A DNA stretch of 64,000 nt. It comes from a virus. This document shows positions 6,779-14,066 of this stretch, one piece after another. The DNA lies in the IMG/VR virus record IMGVR_UViG_3300018080_008375, positions 1-64,000 of that record; one strand, 5' to 3'. The notes beneath the pieces were generated by a model. The model saw nothing but the letters and a program-made list of their open reading frames with translations, was not told the DNA's origin and ran no database searches. Position 1 is the stretch's first letter. The number at the start of each line of letters is the position of its first letter. Made by a program: the position numbers and the translations under genes.

Positions 6779-7387
6779 ATGCCCGTCACCGAGGAGTTTG
6801 TGAACAAGCATCGCGATGTTTTGGAGCGGCTCTCCGATCGCCAGATAGGTCGCCTGATCGGAAAGGGGTGCTGGGGGTCCGTGTTTGAGACGGATTCTCG
6901 CAGCCTGGTTGTGAAAATCACGAAGGACTGGGAAGAGGTTCGTGCGGCAAAAATTGTTGATGATCTGAGATCTTCAGGCATATTGCTCCCAGGTCTGGTC
7001 GATATCTGCGTTGCCCACAAGCTCGACGGCATAGACGACGACGGCGAGGACGTGTACGTGATCGTGCGCGAAAGGGTGAATATGCTGCCGCCGTTTGACG
7101 AGCGCCAGAAGCTGCCGCTCGAAGAGCGGCTGGTGTACGAGGACCTTGACGAGGATCTTTATGTCCTGGATGAGCGGCAGGCGTACTGCGGAGACGACGC
7201 ACTGAACGCCATGGCTTCCCTGTATTCCAGGGCTCCGCATCTGGCGGCGACCATCCTGGAGCTTGAGTCGCGCGGGCACAGGCTGGCGGACATGGACATC
7301 TCGAATGTTGGCATTGCGAGCAATAGCAGGTTCGGCGCGCCGGAGGGCAGCTTCGTAATGTTCGACATGTCGTTTTCATCCGGTTAA
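6779..7387 (+). CDS. Small protein-kinase-like protein
   Basis: 202 residues with the order of motifs of a minimal protein kinase fold: a glycine-rich loop IGKGCWGSVFET (about 27-38), a VVKIT strand with the ATP-binding lysine (about 46), LADMDISNVG in the place of the catalytic HRD...N loop, and FDMSFS where DFG is expected. The lobes are short and the DFG glycine is missing, so it may be a weak kinase or a pseudokinase. Phages use such proteins to modify host enzymes, but no target can be inferred. ATG at 6779 follows AGAATAAAG. Confidence 0.55.
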   Translation: MPVTEEFVNKHRDVLERLSDRQIGRLIGKGCWGSVFETDSRSLVVKITKDWEEVRAAKIVDDLRSSGILLPGLVDICVAHKLDGIDDDGEDVYVIVRERVNMLPPFDERQKLPLEERLVYEDLDEDLYVLDERQAYCGDDALNAMASLYSRAPHLAATILELESRGHRLADMDISNVGIASNSRFGAPEGSFVMFDMSFSSG

Positions 7388-7391
7388 TCAT

Positions 7392-7466
7392 GGCCTCGAA
7401 GGCGAAGTGGACGAGCCACCAGCCTTTCAAGCTGGCGAATAGCGGGTTCGAGTCCCGTCGAGGTCA
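7392..7466 (+). tRNA. tRNA-Glu(TTC)
   Basis: Acceptor GGCCTCG/CGAGGTC, discriminator A, anticodon stem CCAGC/GCTGG with loop CTTTCAA, T-arm GCGGG-TTCGAGT-CCCGT. Begins 5 nt after the kinase-like gene ends. Confidence 0.92.
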
Positions 7467-7479
7467 CAAAGGAAATTGC

Positions 7480-7554
7480 GGAGCCTTGGTGTAATCCGGT
7501 AGCATTTGGCGGACTGAAAATCCGCTGGTCCCGGTTCAAATCCGGGGGGCTCCA
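7480..7554 (+). tRNA. tRNA-Phe(GAA)
   Basis: Acceptor GGAGCCT/GGGCTCC, discriminator A, anticodon stem GCGGA/TCCGC with loop CTGAAAA, T-arm CCCGG-TTCAAAT-CCGGG. The D-arm TGGTGTAATCCGGTAGCA is regular. Confidence 0.93.
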
Positions 7555-7573
7555 CGAAAGGTGCGAAGCAAGA

Positions 7574-7738
7574 ATGGAAAAAGAAGAGTCGGCGTATTTC
7601 GACGAACTTAAGCGACATATTCTGGATATTGAGTACAAGAAAGGCGATGTCTTGAGTTTCATGATGGGGCGTGCGCGTTTTTATTTCATGGCTCCAGGTT
7701 GTTTTTCGGCGATACGGATCATCCTGTCGCAGGGGTAG
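7574..7738 (+). CDS. Small unknown protein
   Basis: 54 codons from the ATG at 7574: MEKEESAYFDELKRHILDIE, then a more hydrophobic basic C-terminus (FMMGRARFYFMAPG). GAAAGGTG lies 9-16 nt upstream. It fills the space between tRNA-Phe and the gene at 7751, has no overlap with another good frame, and looks coding by composition. Function unknown. Confidence 0.5.
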   Translation: MEKEESAYFDELKRHILDIEYKKGDVLSFMMGRARFYFMAPGCFSAIRIILSQG

Positions 7739-7750
7739 ACTCGGTGTAAG

Positions 7751-7972
7751 ATGGACGAACAGGTTATCGAACTGATAGAGAAGATCGGTAGGCTGAAGCT
7801 GTTGGTGGAGAGGATCCCGGACCGAGGTCACTCCATGACCTGTCCGGCGGACGACGATACGGGACATCCGTGCCCGTGTAAGTGCGGCGCTGACAGGTTC
7901 AACAACGCCGTGGAGGATGTCAAGCTGGAGCTTGGCATAGACCGCATGTCGAAACTGTTCAAGAAGAAATAG
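7751..7972 (+). CDS. Small cysteine-containing protein
   Basis: 73 residues: an N-terminal helix (EQVIELIEKIGRLKLLVE), then HSMTCPADDDTGHPCPCKCG, whose four cysteines and two histidines could hold zinc, then a basic end (MSKLFKKK). The pattern H..C..H.C.C.C is shared by small phage proteins of unknown function. Its stop codon shares one base with tRNA-Val. Confidence 0.62.
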   Translation: MDEQVIELIEKIGRLKLLVERIPDRGHSMTCPADDDTGHPCPCKCGADRFNNAVEDVKLELGIDRMSKLFKKK

Positions 7973-8043
7973 GGCGGTTAACTCAGTGGAAGAGTTGTGC
8001 CTTTACACGGCATTGGTCGGGGGTTCAAATCCCTCACCGCCCA
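7972..8043 (+). tRNA. tRNA-Val(TAC)
   Basis: Acceptor GGGCGGT/ACCGCCC, discriminator A, D-arm ACTC...GAGT, anticodon stem GTGCC/GGCAT with loop TTTACAC, T-arm with TTCAAAT loop. First base is the last base of the upstream stop codon. Confidence 0.92.
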
Positions 8044-8195
8044 CGGGGTAGCCCGGTCTGTGCACAGCCGGGTCCAAGACGGTTGCCAGAGTAATTACAT
8101 ACCTCTGCTGCCTGGTAGGTGGTCCGTAAGCGGGCTGGGGCGACAAGCTGTTTTGATCAGCAGCCCGTAGCCGAAGTCAGGTCGGTCGTCGCTTT
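8044..8195 (+). ncRNA. Structured non-coding element A
   Basis: No gene fits here, but three strong hairpins follow one another: CCCGG-CTG/CAG-CCGGG (8052-8072), CAGAG/CTCTG with an 11-nt loop (8087-8107), and CGGGCTG/CAGCCCG (8131-8167) enclosing a smaller CTG/CAG stem. There is no T-arm, so it is not a tRNA. It ends at GCTTTTT (about 8188-8194), 22 nt before the M42 peptidase gene, so it could be a small RNA or a leader element for that gene. Confidence 0.45.
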
Positions 8196-8216
8196 TTAGA
8201 AAGAAAGGAAGCCTGG

Positions 8217-9326
8217 ATGTGCGAAGAATCTCTGGAGTTTCTCAGGGCGCTGATCAACACGCCGAGCCCTTCGGGGTTTGAGCAGAAGACCGCCGGAGTA
8301 TGGAGAAAGTACACCAAGGAGTATGCCCATGGCGTCAATGGCGATCCGCTCGGCAACTCCATAGCCGTTCTGGCGGGCACGCAGAAGAGGCAGACCAGCG
8401 AGCCGGACGCGCTGGTCAAGTTCGCATCCAACGGACCGGACATCATGCTGTGCGCCCATTTGGACGAAGTCGGCCTGATGATCCACCATGTTGATGAGGA
8501 CGGGTTTCTGTATGTGTCCCAGATTGGCGGTCTGGACCCGGCGGTTCTGCCTGGGCAGCGCATTTCTGTCCAGAACAGGCGCGGTCCGGTGCCGGGAGTC
8601 GTCAGCCGCCCGGCTACGCATCTGATGAAGGACGAGGACCAGGACGAGACGACCAAGATCCACAACCTGATAGTGGACATCGGAGCCGTCGATAAGGACG
8701 ACGCGCTGCAGCTGGTCGATATCGGCGATCCGATCGTGCTTGACCTCCGGTACGCGGAGATGGGGGGCGGGCTGATCGTAGGGCGCGGGCTGGACGACAG
8801 GGTCGGCGCATGGTGCGTCGCAGAAGCTTTGAGGGTCCTGGCCAACAGCAAGATGTTTTCGGCAAGGCTGTTCGCCGTGGCCAGTACCGGCGAGGAGAAC
8901 GGCGCCTATGGCGCCACGGCAGTGACCGACCGGATAAAGCCGCAGGCAGCATTGGCCATTGATCTGACGCACGCTACGGACACTCCTGAGGTCTCCAAGG
9001 AAAAGCACGGGGACATCAAGCTGGGCGAAGGCCCGGTGATGGCGATCGGCTCGATCACGAACCCGATCGTGAACGATCTGCTGGTCAAGGCCGCCGAGGA
9101 CAACCGCATTCCGCTACAACGCGAGGCGGCTCCGAGGTGGACCGGGACTGACGGCGATGCGATCAATATGGGCGGCGGCGGAGTCGCCACCGGGCTCGTG
9201 TCGATTCCGGCGCGCTACATGCATACGCCGGTCGAAGTCGTCAGCAAGGACGATCTTGAAAACACGGTGAAGCTGCTAGTCGCATGGTGCGAGCTTGTCA
9301 GCCCCGGCATGAGCTTTGACGTATGA
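8217..9326 (+). CDS. M42-family metallo-aminopeptidase
   Basis: Probable two-metal cytosolic aminopeptidase of family M42 (glutamyl aminopeptidase/FrvX group), 369 residues, the usual length. Expected ligands and catalytic residues are in order: H81 in CAHLDEVG, D193 in GRGLDDRVG, the EE pair 226-227 in STGEENG, D249 in AIDLTH and H336 in YMHTPVEV. AAAGGAAG lies 8 nt before ATG. Such a peptidase is rare in phages; it might recycle peptides late in infection or release amino acids for virion synthesis. The next gene overlaps by ATGA. Confidence 0.9.
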   Translation: MCEESLEFLRALINTPSPSGFEQKTAGVWRKYTKEYAHGVNGDPLGNSIAVLAGTQKRQTSEPDALVKFASNGPDIMLCAHLDEVGLMIHHVDEDGFLYVSQIGGLDPAVLPGQRISVQNRRGPVPGVVSRPATHLMKDEDQDETTKIHNLIVDIGAVDKDDALQLVDIGDPIVLDLRYAEMGGGLIVGRGLDDRVGAWCVAEALRVLANSKMFSARLFAVASTGEENGAYGATAVTDRIKPQAALAIDLTHATDTPEVSKEKHGDIKLGEGPVMAIGSITNPIVNDLLVKAAEDNRIPLQREAAPRWTGTDGDAINMGGGGVATGLVSIPARYMHTPVEVVSKDDLENTVKLLVAWCELVSPGMSFDV

Positions 9327-9517
9327 CGCCGGTCAAGTGTAGCCGCTGTGGCAAGGAGATGTCAAAGCCACTGTACCGGAAGATCTACTACCGCACGCGC
9401 GAATGGAGGCGCGGAAGGTTCGGCCGGCAGGAGTACAAGGCCGTTGTCAAAGAGCGCAGGATGGCGTTCTGTAGCAAGGAATGCTCAAGTGACGAACAAA
9501 TGAGCAGGGAAGGATAA
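9323..9517 (+). CDS. Small treble-clef zinc-finger protein
   Basis: 64 residues with CSRCGKE near the N-terminus and FCSKEC near the C-terminus, an arrangement that fits one treble-clef zinc site, with a strongly basic middle (YRTREWRRGRFGRQ). Coupled to the peptidase gene by ATGA. Role unknown. Confidence 0.65.
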   Translation: MTPVKCSRCGKEMSKPLYRKIYYRTREWRRGRFGRQEYKAVVKERRMAFCSKECSSDEQMSREG

Positions 9518-9519
9518 AG

Positions 9520-9834
9520 ATGGCCAAGCCTGGAGACCGCATCGGTGCCATATCCCACTCGGATGGCGACACGCTTCACCTGTACGGATACGGGGAGTAT
9601 CTGGGCGAGTTCTTCCCGCCAAAGGGAACGCAGGGTCCGTTCGGCATCGACGCCTCGGAGGTCGGCTGCGAGAATCCGTGCATGCGCCTAGACAGCGGAA
9701 GGATCATCTGGGGATGCCAGTGCTGGTGGGGCTCCGAGGACAGCGTCAGAGAGAGGGCGGCGAAGTTCGACAAGGTTGTCGAGGATGAGCCGCCCGACAA
9801 CCCGGCGGTTCTTGAGTGCGACAGTTGCGGGTAG
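9520..9834 (+). CDS. Unknown beta-rich small protein
   Basis: 104 residues: MAKPGDRIGAISHSDGDTLH, then YGYGEYLGEFFP and a run of aromatic and cysteine residues (IIWGCQCWWGSE) and a final CDSCG. The GYGEY/GDF/CQCWW pattern is typical of a small conserved phage protein that I recognise only as hypothetical. Starts two bases after the previous stop behind AGGGAAGGATAAAG. Confidence 0.65.
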   Translation: MAKPGDRIGAISHSDGDTLHLYGYGEYLGEFFPPKGTQGPFGIDASEVGCENPCMRLDSGRIIWGCQCWWGSEDSVRERAAKFDKVVEDEPPDNPAVLECDSCG

Positions 9835-9852
9835 AGACCTGTACAATGGAAC

Positions 9853-9960
9853 ATGCTGAAGCCGGAGAACAAGGCTGGCGACCAGTGTCCATTCTGTTTT
9901 CTCGCTGACTACGATTGCGACGGTATTCTGCGCGACGTGGCACAGGGCGACAAAGGTTGA
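9853..9960 (+). CDS. Tiny cysteine-containing protein
   Basis: 35 codons, MLKPENKAGDQCPFCFLADY, with a single CPFC knuckle. It lies in a gap otherwise without a gene and its TGA overlaps a possible TTG start of the next gene. Small size makes it uncertain. Confidence 0.35.
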   Translation: MLKPENKAGDQCPFCFLADYDCDGILRDVAQGDKG

Positions 9961-10160
9961 TCCCGTCGATTCCGCTGATGGGTCGGTCGGAGCTGCGCAG
10001 CCTGATTGAAGCCGGCGACGTCTCTGCGCTGATGGTCTACATCGACTATCTTGAGGGGGTTGTCAGGGATTTCAACAAGTGCGCAAGGCAGATAGCCGGC
10101 GATGTGGAGCACTACGAGCGGTATGGTCTGCCCGCAGAACTGAAAGGGGAACGGGAATGA
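9957..10160 (+). CDS. Small unknown helical protein
   Basis: About 60-67 residues; core RSELRSLIEAGDVSALMVY and DYLEGVVRDFNKCARQIAGD. Start uncertain: the TTG at 9957 overlaps the previous stop (TTGA) and the ATG at 9978 has no clear ribosome binding site. It is joined to the next gene by ATGA at 10157. No family recognised. Confidence 0.55.
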   Translation: MIPSIPLMGRSELRSLIEAGDVSALMVYIDYLEGVVRDFNKCARQIAGDVEHYERYGLPAELKGERE

Positions 10161-10657
10161 ACTGCCAGAGATGCGACTCGTCCAGGATCGCCGACATGTC
10201 GGCAAAATGCTCCGACCTGTGCTTTGTGCGGGTGGGCGACTGCGACAAGGACGGATATGTCCCGGACGACATGGGCGTTGGCGGCAGCGACTACGTTGAG
10301 ATGAAGTGGTGCCTTGAATGCGGCCAGATCCAGGGCAAGTGGCCTCTGGACAAGTGCTCTATCGAGCTGCTGGAAGGAGTCAAAATGCGAAAAATGACGA
10401 AGCCGCAGAGAGAGACCCTAGTGGCGCTGGCTGACCTGAGCCCTGGTAGAACCAGACCTTGGTTAAATACGGTTGCCGTTGTATCCCAGAGGTGTAAGGA
10501 TAAGGATTATATCGGTAACAGGGGCCTTGGTCAGATGATGTGTTGGTTAGGGGTACATATTGAGACTCTTGTAGTCGATGGGTTTGTCGAAAAAAAGGGT
10601 TTCAGTCTGTTCAGAATCACCAACAGCGGCAAGAAGGCGGCGAAGAATGAAGGGTAA
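10157..10657 (+). CDS. Zinc ribbon fused to winged-helix-like domain
   Basis: 166 residues. The N-terminal half is a zinc ribbon (CQRCDSS ... CLECGQ), and from about residue 76 a second domain (MRKMTKPQRETLVALADL ... LVVDGFVEKKGFSLFRIT) has the helix-turn-helix plus beta hairpin order of a winged helix, with the hairpin before a lysine-rich end. It could bind DNA or RNA. The start overlaps the previous stop by ATGA. No named family. Confidence 0.6.
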   Translation: MNCQRCDSSRIADMSAKCSDLCFVRVGDCDKDGYVPDDMGVGGSDYVEMKWCLECGQIQGKWPLDKCSIELLEGVKMRKMTKPQRETLVALADLSPGRTRPWLNTVAVVSQRCKDKDYIGNRGLGQMMCWLGVHIETLVVDGFVEKKGFSLFRITNSGKKAAKNEG

Positions 10658-10964
10658 TCCCGTATTCCGGCTGCCGGAGGGCATGCCGCGGCACAGCGTG
10701 GTCCACAACATTCTCGACCTCACAGATGACGGAAGGCGCGTGGGTCTCCACGAGCTGACGGACGGCATGAGGCTGCTGATTCTGGGAGTTATGGGCTGGG
10801 TTGATGCGCGGGTCATACCACATGAGAAGGACGGCTGTGCCGCTGCGGATGATGGCGGAAGCATTTGGTTTTTAGACTATTGCCAAGAGCGCTGCTGCTG
10901 GATATGTTACGGTGGCATCAACAAGAAAGCGCTTGGAAGGATGTCTGATGAGCAGCGGGATTGA
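10647..10964 (+). CDS. Unknown small protein
   Basis: 105 residues, MKGNPVFRLPEGMPRHSVVH onward, with LTDGMRLLILGVMGWVDARV and a cysteine-rich strand YCQERCCWICYGG. It overlaps the previous gene by 11 nt with GAAGGCGGCGAAG as a possible ribosome binding site. No domain recognised. Confidence 0.55.
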   Translation: MKGNPVFRLPEGMPRHSVVHNILDLTDDGRRVGLHELTDGMRLLILGVMGWVDARVIPHEKDGCAAADDGGSIWFLDYCQERCCWICYGGINKKALGRMSDEQRD

Positions 10965-11022
10965 CGACAGGCAGGCGACGTTCGCGGATCAAAAGCTGCT
11001 ACCCGATTTTGAGGTCGAATGA
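10948..11022 (+). CDS. Possible 24-residue peptide
   Basis: Short frame MSSGIDDRQATFADQKLLPD starting at ATG 10948 within the end of the previous gene and preceded by GGAAGG. It closes the block just before a terminator. Support is weak because of its size. Confidence 0.3.
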   Translation: MSSGIDDRQATFADQKLLPDFEVE

Positions 11023-11053
11023 TATCTGGACGGCAGGCGCGCAAGGTGGATGG

Positions 11054-11079
11054 TTGACCAGACCTGGTCAAAGTTTTTT
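11054..11079 (+). terminator. Rho-independent terminator
   Basis: Stem TTGACCA/TGGTCAA (7 bp) with loop GACC, followed within two bases by six T. It ends the block of genes from 8217 on and lies 43 nt before tRNA-Arg. Confidence 0.7.
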
Positions 11080-11121
11080 GGAATCTCCATAGGTTTGAAA
11101 AAGACTTTTAGCAATACTTCT

Positions 11122-11196
11122 GGCCCTGTAGCTCAGCCCGAACAGAGCAGACGGTTCCTACCCGTCAGGTCGTAGGTTTAAATCCTACCAGGGTCA
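11122..11196 (+). tRNA. tRNA-Arg(CCT)
   Basis: Acceptor GGCCCTG/CAGGGTC, discriminator A, D-arm GCTC...GAGC, anticodon stem GACGG/CCGTC with loop TTCCTAC, T-arm GTAGG-TTTAAAT-CCTAC. Confidence 0.92.
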
Positions 11197-11231
11197 CTTC
11201 AGGCGGATTTTTTATACGGCGCTGTTGATTG

Positions 11232-11305
11232 AGGGGCGAGGCCATGGCGGCCGGCGTGGCTCCAAACTACGCGATTCGAAGCGGGTTCGATTCCTGCCGC
11301 CCCTG
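11232..11305 (+). tRNA. tRNA-Trp(CCA)
   Basis: Acceptor AGGGGCG/CGCCCCT with discriminator G, the same acceptor as E. coli tRNA-Trp, anticodon stem CGTGG/CTACG with loop CTCCAAA, T-arm GCGGG-TTCGATT-CCTGC. Confidence 0.92.
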
Positions 11306-11307
11306 CC

Positions 11308-11401
11308 GCTTCCGCCGCCGGATGCCTTCCACGAGGTCCTGGCAAGCGCGCATGTGGTTATCCGCCGGTAGCGGTTCGAATCCGCCCCTGGCGGCGGAAG
11401 C
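11308..11401 (+). ncRNA. tRNA-like element with 12-bp closing stem
   Basis: GCTTCCGCCGCC at 11308-11319 pairs perfectly with GGCGGCGGAAGC at 11390-11401. Inside is a standard T-arm (GCGG-TTCGAAT-CCGC) and a CTGGC/GCCGG stem whose loop has 20 nt instead of 7. It follows tRNA-Trp directly. It could be a decayed tRNA, a tRNA with an inserted loop, or a separate tRNA-like RNA; no anticodon can be assigned. Confidence 0.5.
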
Positions 11402-11415
11402 ATTTAGGAGGACAT

Positions 11416-11622
11416 GTGGAATTTTTATTGCTGAAGTTCGCAGATGTTACAATACACACACAAACAGGAAAAGTGGATCCTAAAGATATGTGCGCTTATC
11501 ATAAGGCAGATGTGGTAATGTTTGTGGATGATACGAATGGTCATGAAACTTATGTGCTGAAAAATAAACATGGCCAATGTGGCAAAGTTGTCCCTGTTGC
11601 TGGGCGATATAAATCGTGGTGA
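11416..11622 (+). CDS. Small unknown protein (GTG start)
   Basis: 68 residues, VEFLLLKFADVTIHTQTGKV onward, ending LKNKHGQCGKVVPVAGRYKS; predicted beta-rich and soluble. The GTG at 11416 follows AGGAGG by 6 nt; an overlapping ATG at 11414 leads to an immediate stop in another frame. More AT-rich than its neighbours. Function unknown. Confidence 0.6.
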   Translation: MEFLLLKFADVTIHTQTGKVDPKDMCAYHKADVVMFVDDTNGHETYVLKNKHGQCGKVVPVAGRYKSW

Positions 11623-11626
11623 AAAT

Positions 11627-11725
11627 ATGATAGTTGAAATGCCGGGCGGTATGGTTATGCTGGTAATTATGGGCGTTGTGCTCATGGTTGCCATGCTGGT
11701 GTTCGACAATCTCGGAAGGAAGTAG
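11627..11725 (+). CDS. Single-span membrane mini-protein
   Basis: 32 codons from ATG 11627: MIVEMPGGMVMLVIMGVVLM then VAMLVFDNLGRK. Almost the whole chain is one membrane helix with a basic end. It lies in a gap between two well-placed genes, preceded by GTGGTGAAA. Function unknown; such mini-proteins may regulate membrane processes. Confidence 0.5.
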   Translation: MIVEMPGGMVMLVIMGVVLMVAMLVFDNLGRK

Positions 11726-11733
11726 GTTTTGTT

Positions 11734-12294
11734 ATGACTTATGCTGCTGGATGTCCGAGCTGCGGCTGTGAAGTGGACCAGGTGACTATGAGCTGTACAG
11801 GTTGTTGCTGGAAGGAGTCTTTCATAGCCTCGGCGGCCGGCGGTCTTTCCGCGGTGCCACCCGAAGAGAAAAGGCAAGTCAGGGTGGGCGCATCTGTCAT
11901 CGTGTGGGGGATGAGCGATTACGGGGTGACGGGCAAGATCCTGATTGGCAAGCGAAAGGGGTCTCATGGTGCCGGTCTATGGTCTTTGCCTGGCGGGAAG
12001 ATGGAGCACGGCGAGGAGCCGGCAAAAGCAGCCGCCAGGGAGCTGCTCGAGGAGACGGGTCTCCAGACCGAGACGAGAAGGTTTCTTCCGCATCCGTTCA
12101 ACTCGTTTGTGGATGAGCGCGGTCAGCACTGGATTACCCTGATGTTTCAGTGCTGGCTACCGGATGGTGTTGAACCAATGTTAATGGAACCCGAGAAGTG
12201 CGGGGGCTGGCAATGGGTTCACACGTCGCACTTGAGGGATTTCCCTCTTTTCCAGCCGCTAGAGATGCTGGCGCGCGCAAGAGCGTGGATATAG
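11734..12294 (+). CDS. Nudix hydrolase with N-terminal zinc ribbon
   Basis: 186 residues. Residues 1-24 form a zinc ribbon (CPSCGCE ... CTGCCW). From about 48 a Nudix domain follows with a complete Nudix box: GG then E near MEHGEEPAKAAARELLEETGL (G-x5-E-x7-REUxEExGU). The fold and length resemble MTH1/NUDT15-like enzymes that hydrolyse damaged or unwanted nucleoside triphosphates or capped nucleotides. It is one of three Nudix proteins in the window and lies 6 nt before tRNA-Arg(ACG). Confidence 0.88.
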   Translation: MTYAAGCPSCGCEVDQVTMSCTGCCWKESFIASAAGGLSAVPPEEKRQVRVGASVIVWGMSDYGVTGKILIGKRKGSHGAGLWSLPGGKMEHGEEPAKAAARELLEETGLQTETRRFLPHPFNSFVDERGQHWITLMFQCWLPDGVEPMLMEPEKCGGWQWVHTSHLRDFPLFQPLEMLARARAWI

Positions 12295-12300
12295 ACATAG

Positions 12301-12380
12301 ACCCCCGTAGTCGGTCTCGGCTACGGACCGAGCAGCCGTAATAGGAGCTGAAAATGCAGGTTCGAGTCCTGCCGGGGGTG
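12301..12380 (+). tRNA. Aberrant tRNA, anticodon arm as Arg(ACG), no D-arm
   Basis: Acceptor ACCCCCG/CGGGGGT (discriminator G) and T-arm GCAGG-TTCGAGT-CCTGC are regular. CTCGG/CCGAG with loop CTACGGA forms a typical Arg(ACG) anticodon arm, but only 8 nt separate it from the acceptor, too few for a D-arm, while the variable region has 23 nt with a CAGC/GCTG hairpin. An alternative pairing TCGGTC/GACCGA would make a D-arm but leaves no proper anticodon loop. Functional state uncertain. Confidence 0.6.
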
Positions 12381-12393
12381 CTAAAGGTTGGGC

Positions 12394-12873
12394 ATGTTTC
12401 TGAATCAGAAAAGCATTCCGTACATGTGCTGCCAGATGATCACGGCGATCAACGCCAGGATTTTTCTGGGCGGGGAGCCTGAAATTGATCCGCGGTATGA
12501 CGAGGACGACCTTATTCGTCCGCCCGATTTCGGATCATGGATGTTCGAGAACCTGGTGGACATAACCAAGTGCCGGTACGGATCATGCCTGTGCGTTGAG
12601 AGGGCGTGGAGGCATCTGCGCCTGGCAGGTCAAGCCGGACCATGGTGGAGCCTTGAGTGGATCAGGCACAGGCTGGTGGAGGGTCGGCCGGTGGCGGTCA
12701 GCGGTCTGCATCCGAAAGTGGGGGGACACAGCGCTCTGGCCGTCGGCGCCGACTGGGACAGGCTGCTGCTGGTGAACTGGAACGAGGGCGAAGAGACGAC
12801 TTGGCTGCCTCACAAAAGCTTGAATGCCCGGTGGAATTACGGTCCATTTGCGGCGTTTTCGAGGCTGGATTGA
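12394..12873 (+). CDS. Papain-like (C39-type) cysteine peptidase homolog
   Basis: 159 residues with the order of a papain-fold enzyme: an N-terminal CCQMITA helix start carrying the candidate nucleophile, GGHSALAVGAD with the catalytic histidine, and LLVNWN with the third residue, as in C39-like peptidases and BtrH-like acyltransferases. It may cleave a peptide or transfer an acyl group. ATG 12394 is preferred over TTG 12388 because of AAAGG spacing. It is followed by the aminotransferase gene 21 nt later. Confidence 0.55.
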   Translation: MFLNQKSIPYMCCQMITAINARIFLGGEPEIDPRYDEDDLIRPPDFGSWMFENLVDITKCRYGSCLCVERAWRHLRLAGQAGPWWSLEWIRHRLVEGRPVAVSGLHPKVGGHSALAVGADWDRLLLVNWNEGEETTWLPHKSLNARWNYGPFAAFSRLD

Positions 12874-12893
12874 AACGGAAACGGAAGTGGAAG

Positions 12894-14054
12894 ATGGATG
12901 TTGAAAAGCTGAAGGAAGCGGGAATCGTATCGATACGCGACGAGCTGCTCAGGCAGCAGGCAGAGGGCAGGACGATAGCAAGGACGGAGTCTGGCGACCC
13001 CTCGTTTGATCCTCCGTTGGCGGTCAGCGCCGCGATAGCCAAGGCGCTATTCACCGGCAAGACGCACTATACGGCGGGAGCCGGCATACCGGAGCTGAGG
13101 CGCGCGGCTGCCATGAAGGTGGTCAATGAGAACTTCATCCACGGCATCAACATGGATAATGTCCTGGTAACTAATGGCGCGATGCACGGCTTGTACATAG
13201 CCTTTCAGGCCATGTTTATTTCTCCAAACAAAGGGGCGGTAGCTGTTCCGACGCCGACTTGGACGGAGACGGAAGACAATATTAGGCTTGCCGGCGGTCA
13301 GATTGCGCATTTTGATTTTCCGATCGACGACATGGAAAAGTTCGAGAGCGATGTGCGCAGGTGGAGGGGCGTTTCCAATCTGAAGGCTGTTGTGCTGAAC
13401 ACGCCTCACAACCCCACCGGGCACGTCATGTCGACGGAGCAGCTGATGCTCGTAGCCAGGCTGTGCGACGAGCTGGACCTGTGGCTCGTGAGCGACGAAG
13501 CATACGAGCACCTGACGTACAACAGGGAGCATGTGAGCCCCGCCAGGTTCATGCAGTCGGACAATCATGTCACGCTGTTTTCGTGTTCCAAGTCGTATGC
13601 CATGAGCGGGCTTCGCGTGGGTTATCTGGTTACCCCGCACAAGCCTCTCATGCGCAGGCTGCGCTATCTGACGCGCTGTACGATCAATGGCGTGAACTCA
13701 ATCGCCCAGTACGGTGCCGCGGAGGCGCTGCTGAGGACGGACCAGCAGTACAGAACCAAGATGGTCCTGGAATACAAGAAAAGGCGGAACATTTTGTATT
13801 CCGCGCTACAGAAGTGTAGTTTCCTGGAGCCGGCGGTCGAGCCCGAGGGCGCATTCTACATATGGGCTAGGATCAAGGACTTCGATCCGGACAAGGATTC
13901 CGGATGGGACACCACCGTCAGGCTTCTTGAGTCGGGCGTTGGCAGCGCGCCGGGCGAGGTGTTCGGTCCCGGCGGCAAGGGTTTCGTTAGGTTCGCATTC
14001 TCGTGCGCGACCGATCATGTGGAGAGAGCCGCCGAAAAACTGGCGGTCATGTAG
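12894..14054 (+). CDS. PLP-dependent class I/II aminotransferase
   Basis: 386 residues, the full length for aspartate-aminotransferase-like fold type I enzymes. Visible motifs: N173 in PHNPTG, D201 in VSDEAYE, the PLP lysine K233 in CSKSYAMSGLRVGY and the C-terminal FVRFAFS arginine that binds the substrate carboxylate. Closest in style to archaeal/bacterial AspC or MalY-type enzymes; the amino acid substrate cannot be told. Such a gene is unusual for a phage and may tune amino-acid or cofactor supply. Start supported by GGAAGTGGAAG before ATG. Confidence 0.9.
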   Translation: MDVEKLKEAGIVSIRDELLRQQAEGRTIARTESGDPSFDPPLAVSAAIAKALFTGKTHYTAGAGIPELRRAAAMKVVNENFIHGINMDNVLVTNGAMHGLYIAFQAMFISPNKGAVAVPTPTWTETEDNIRLAGGQIAHFDFPIDDMEKFESDVRRWRGVSNLKAVVLNTPHNPTGHVMSTEQLMLVARLCDELDLWLVSDEAYEHLTYNREHVSPARFMQSDNHVTLFSCSKSYAMSGLRVGYLVTPHKPLMRRLRYLTRCTINGVNSIAQYGAAEALLRTDQQYRTKMVLEYKKRRNILYSALQKCSFLEPAVEPEGAFYIWARIKDFDPDKDSGWDTTVRLLESGVGSAPGEVFGPGGKGFVRFAFSCATDHVERAAEKLAVM

Positions 14055-14066
14055 GAGGAAAAGAAA

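Noticed and set aside
8044-8195. tRNA in element A
   Set aside because: No T-arm sequence and no 7-nt anticodon loop; only general hairpins.
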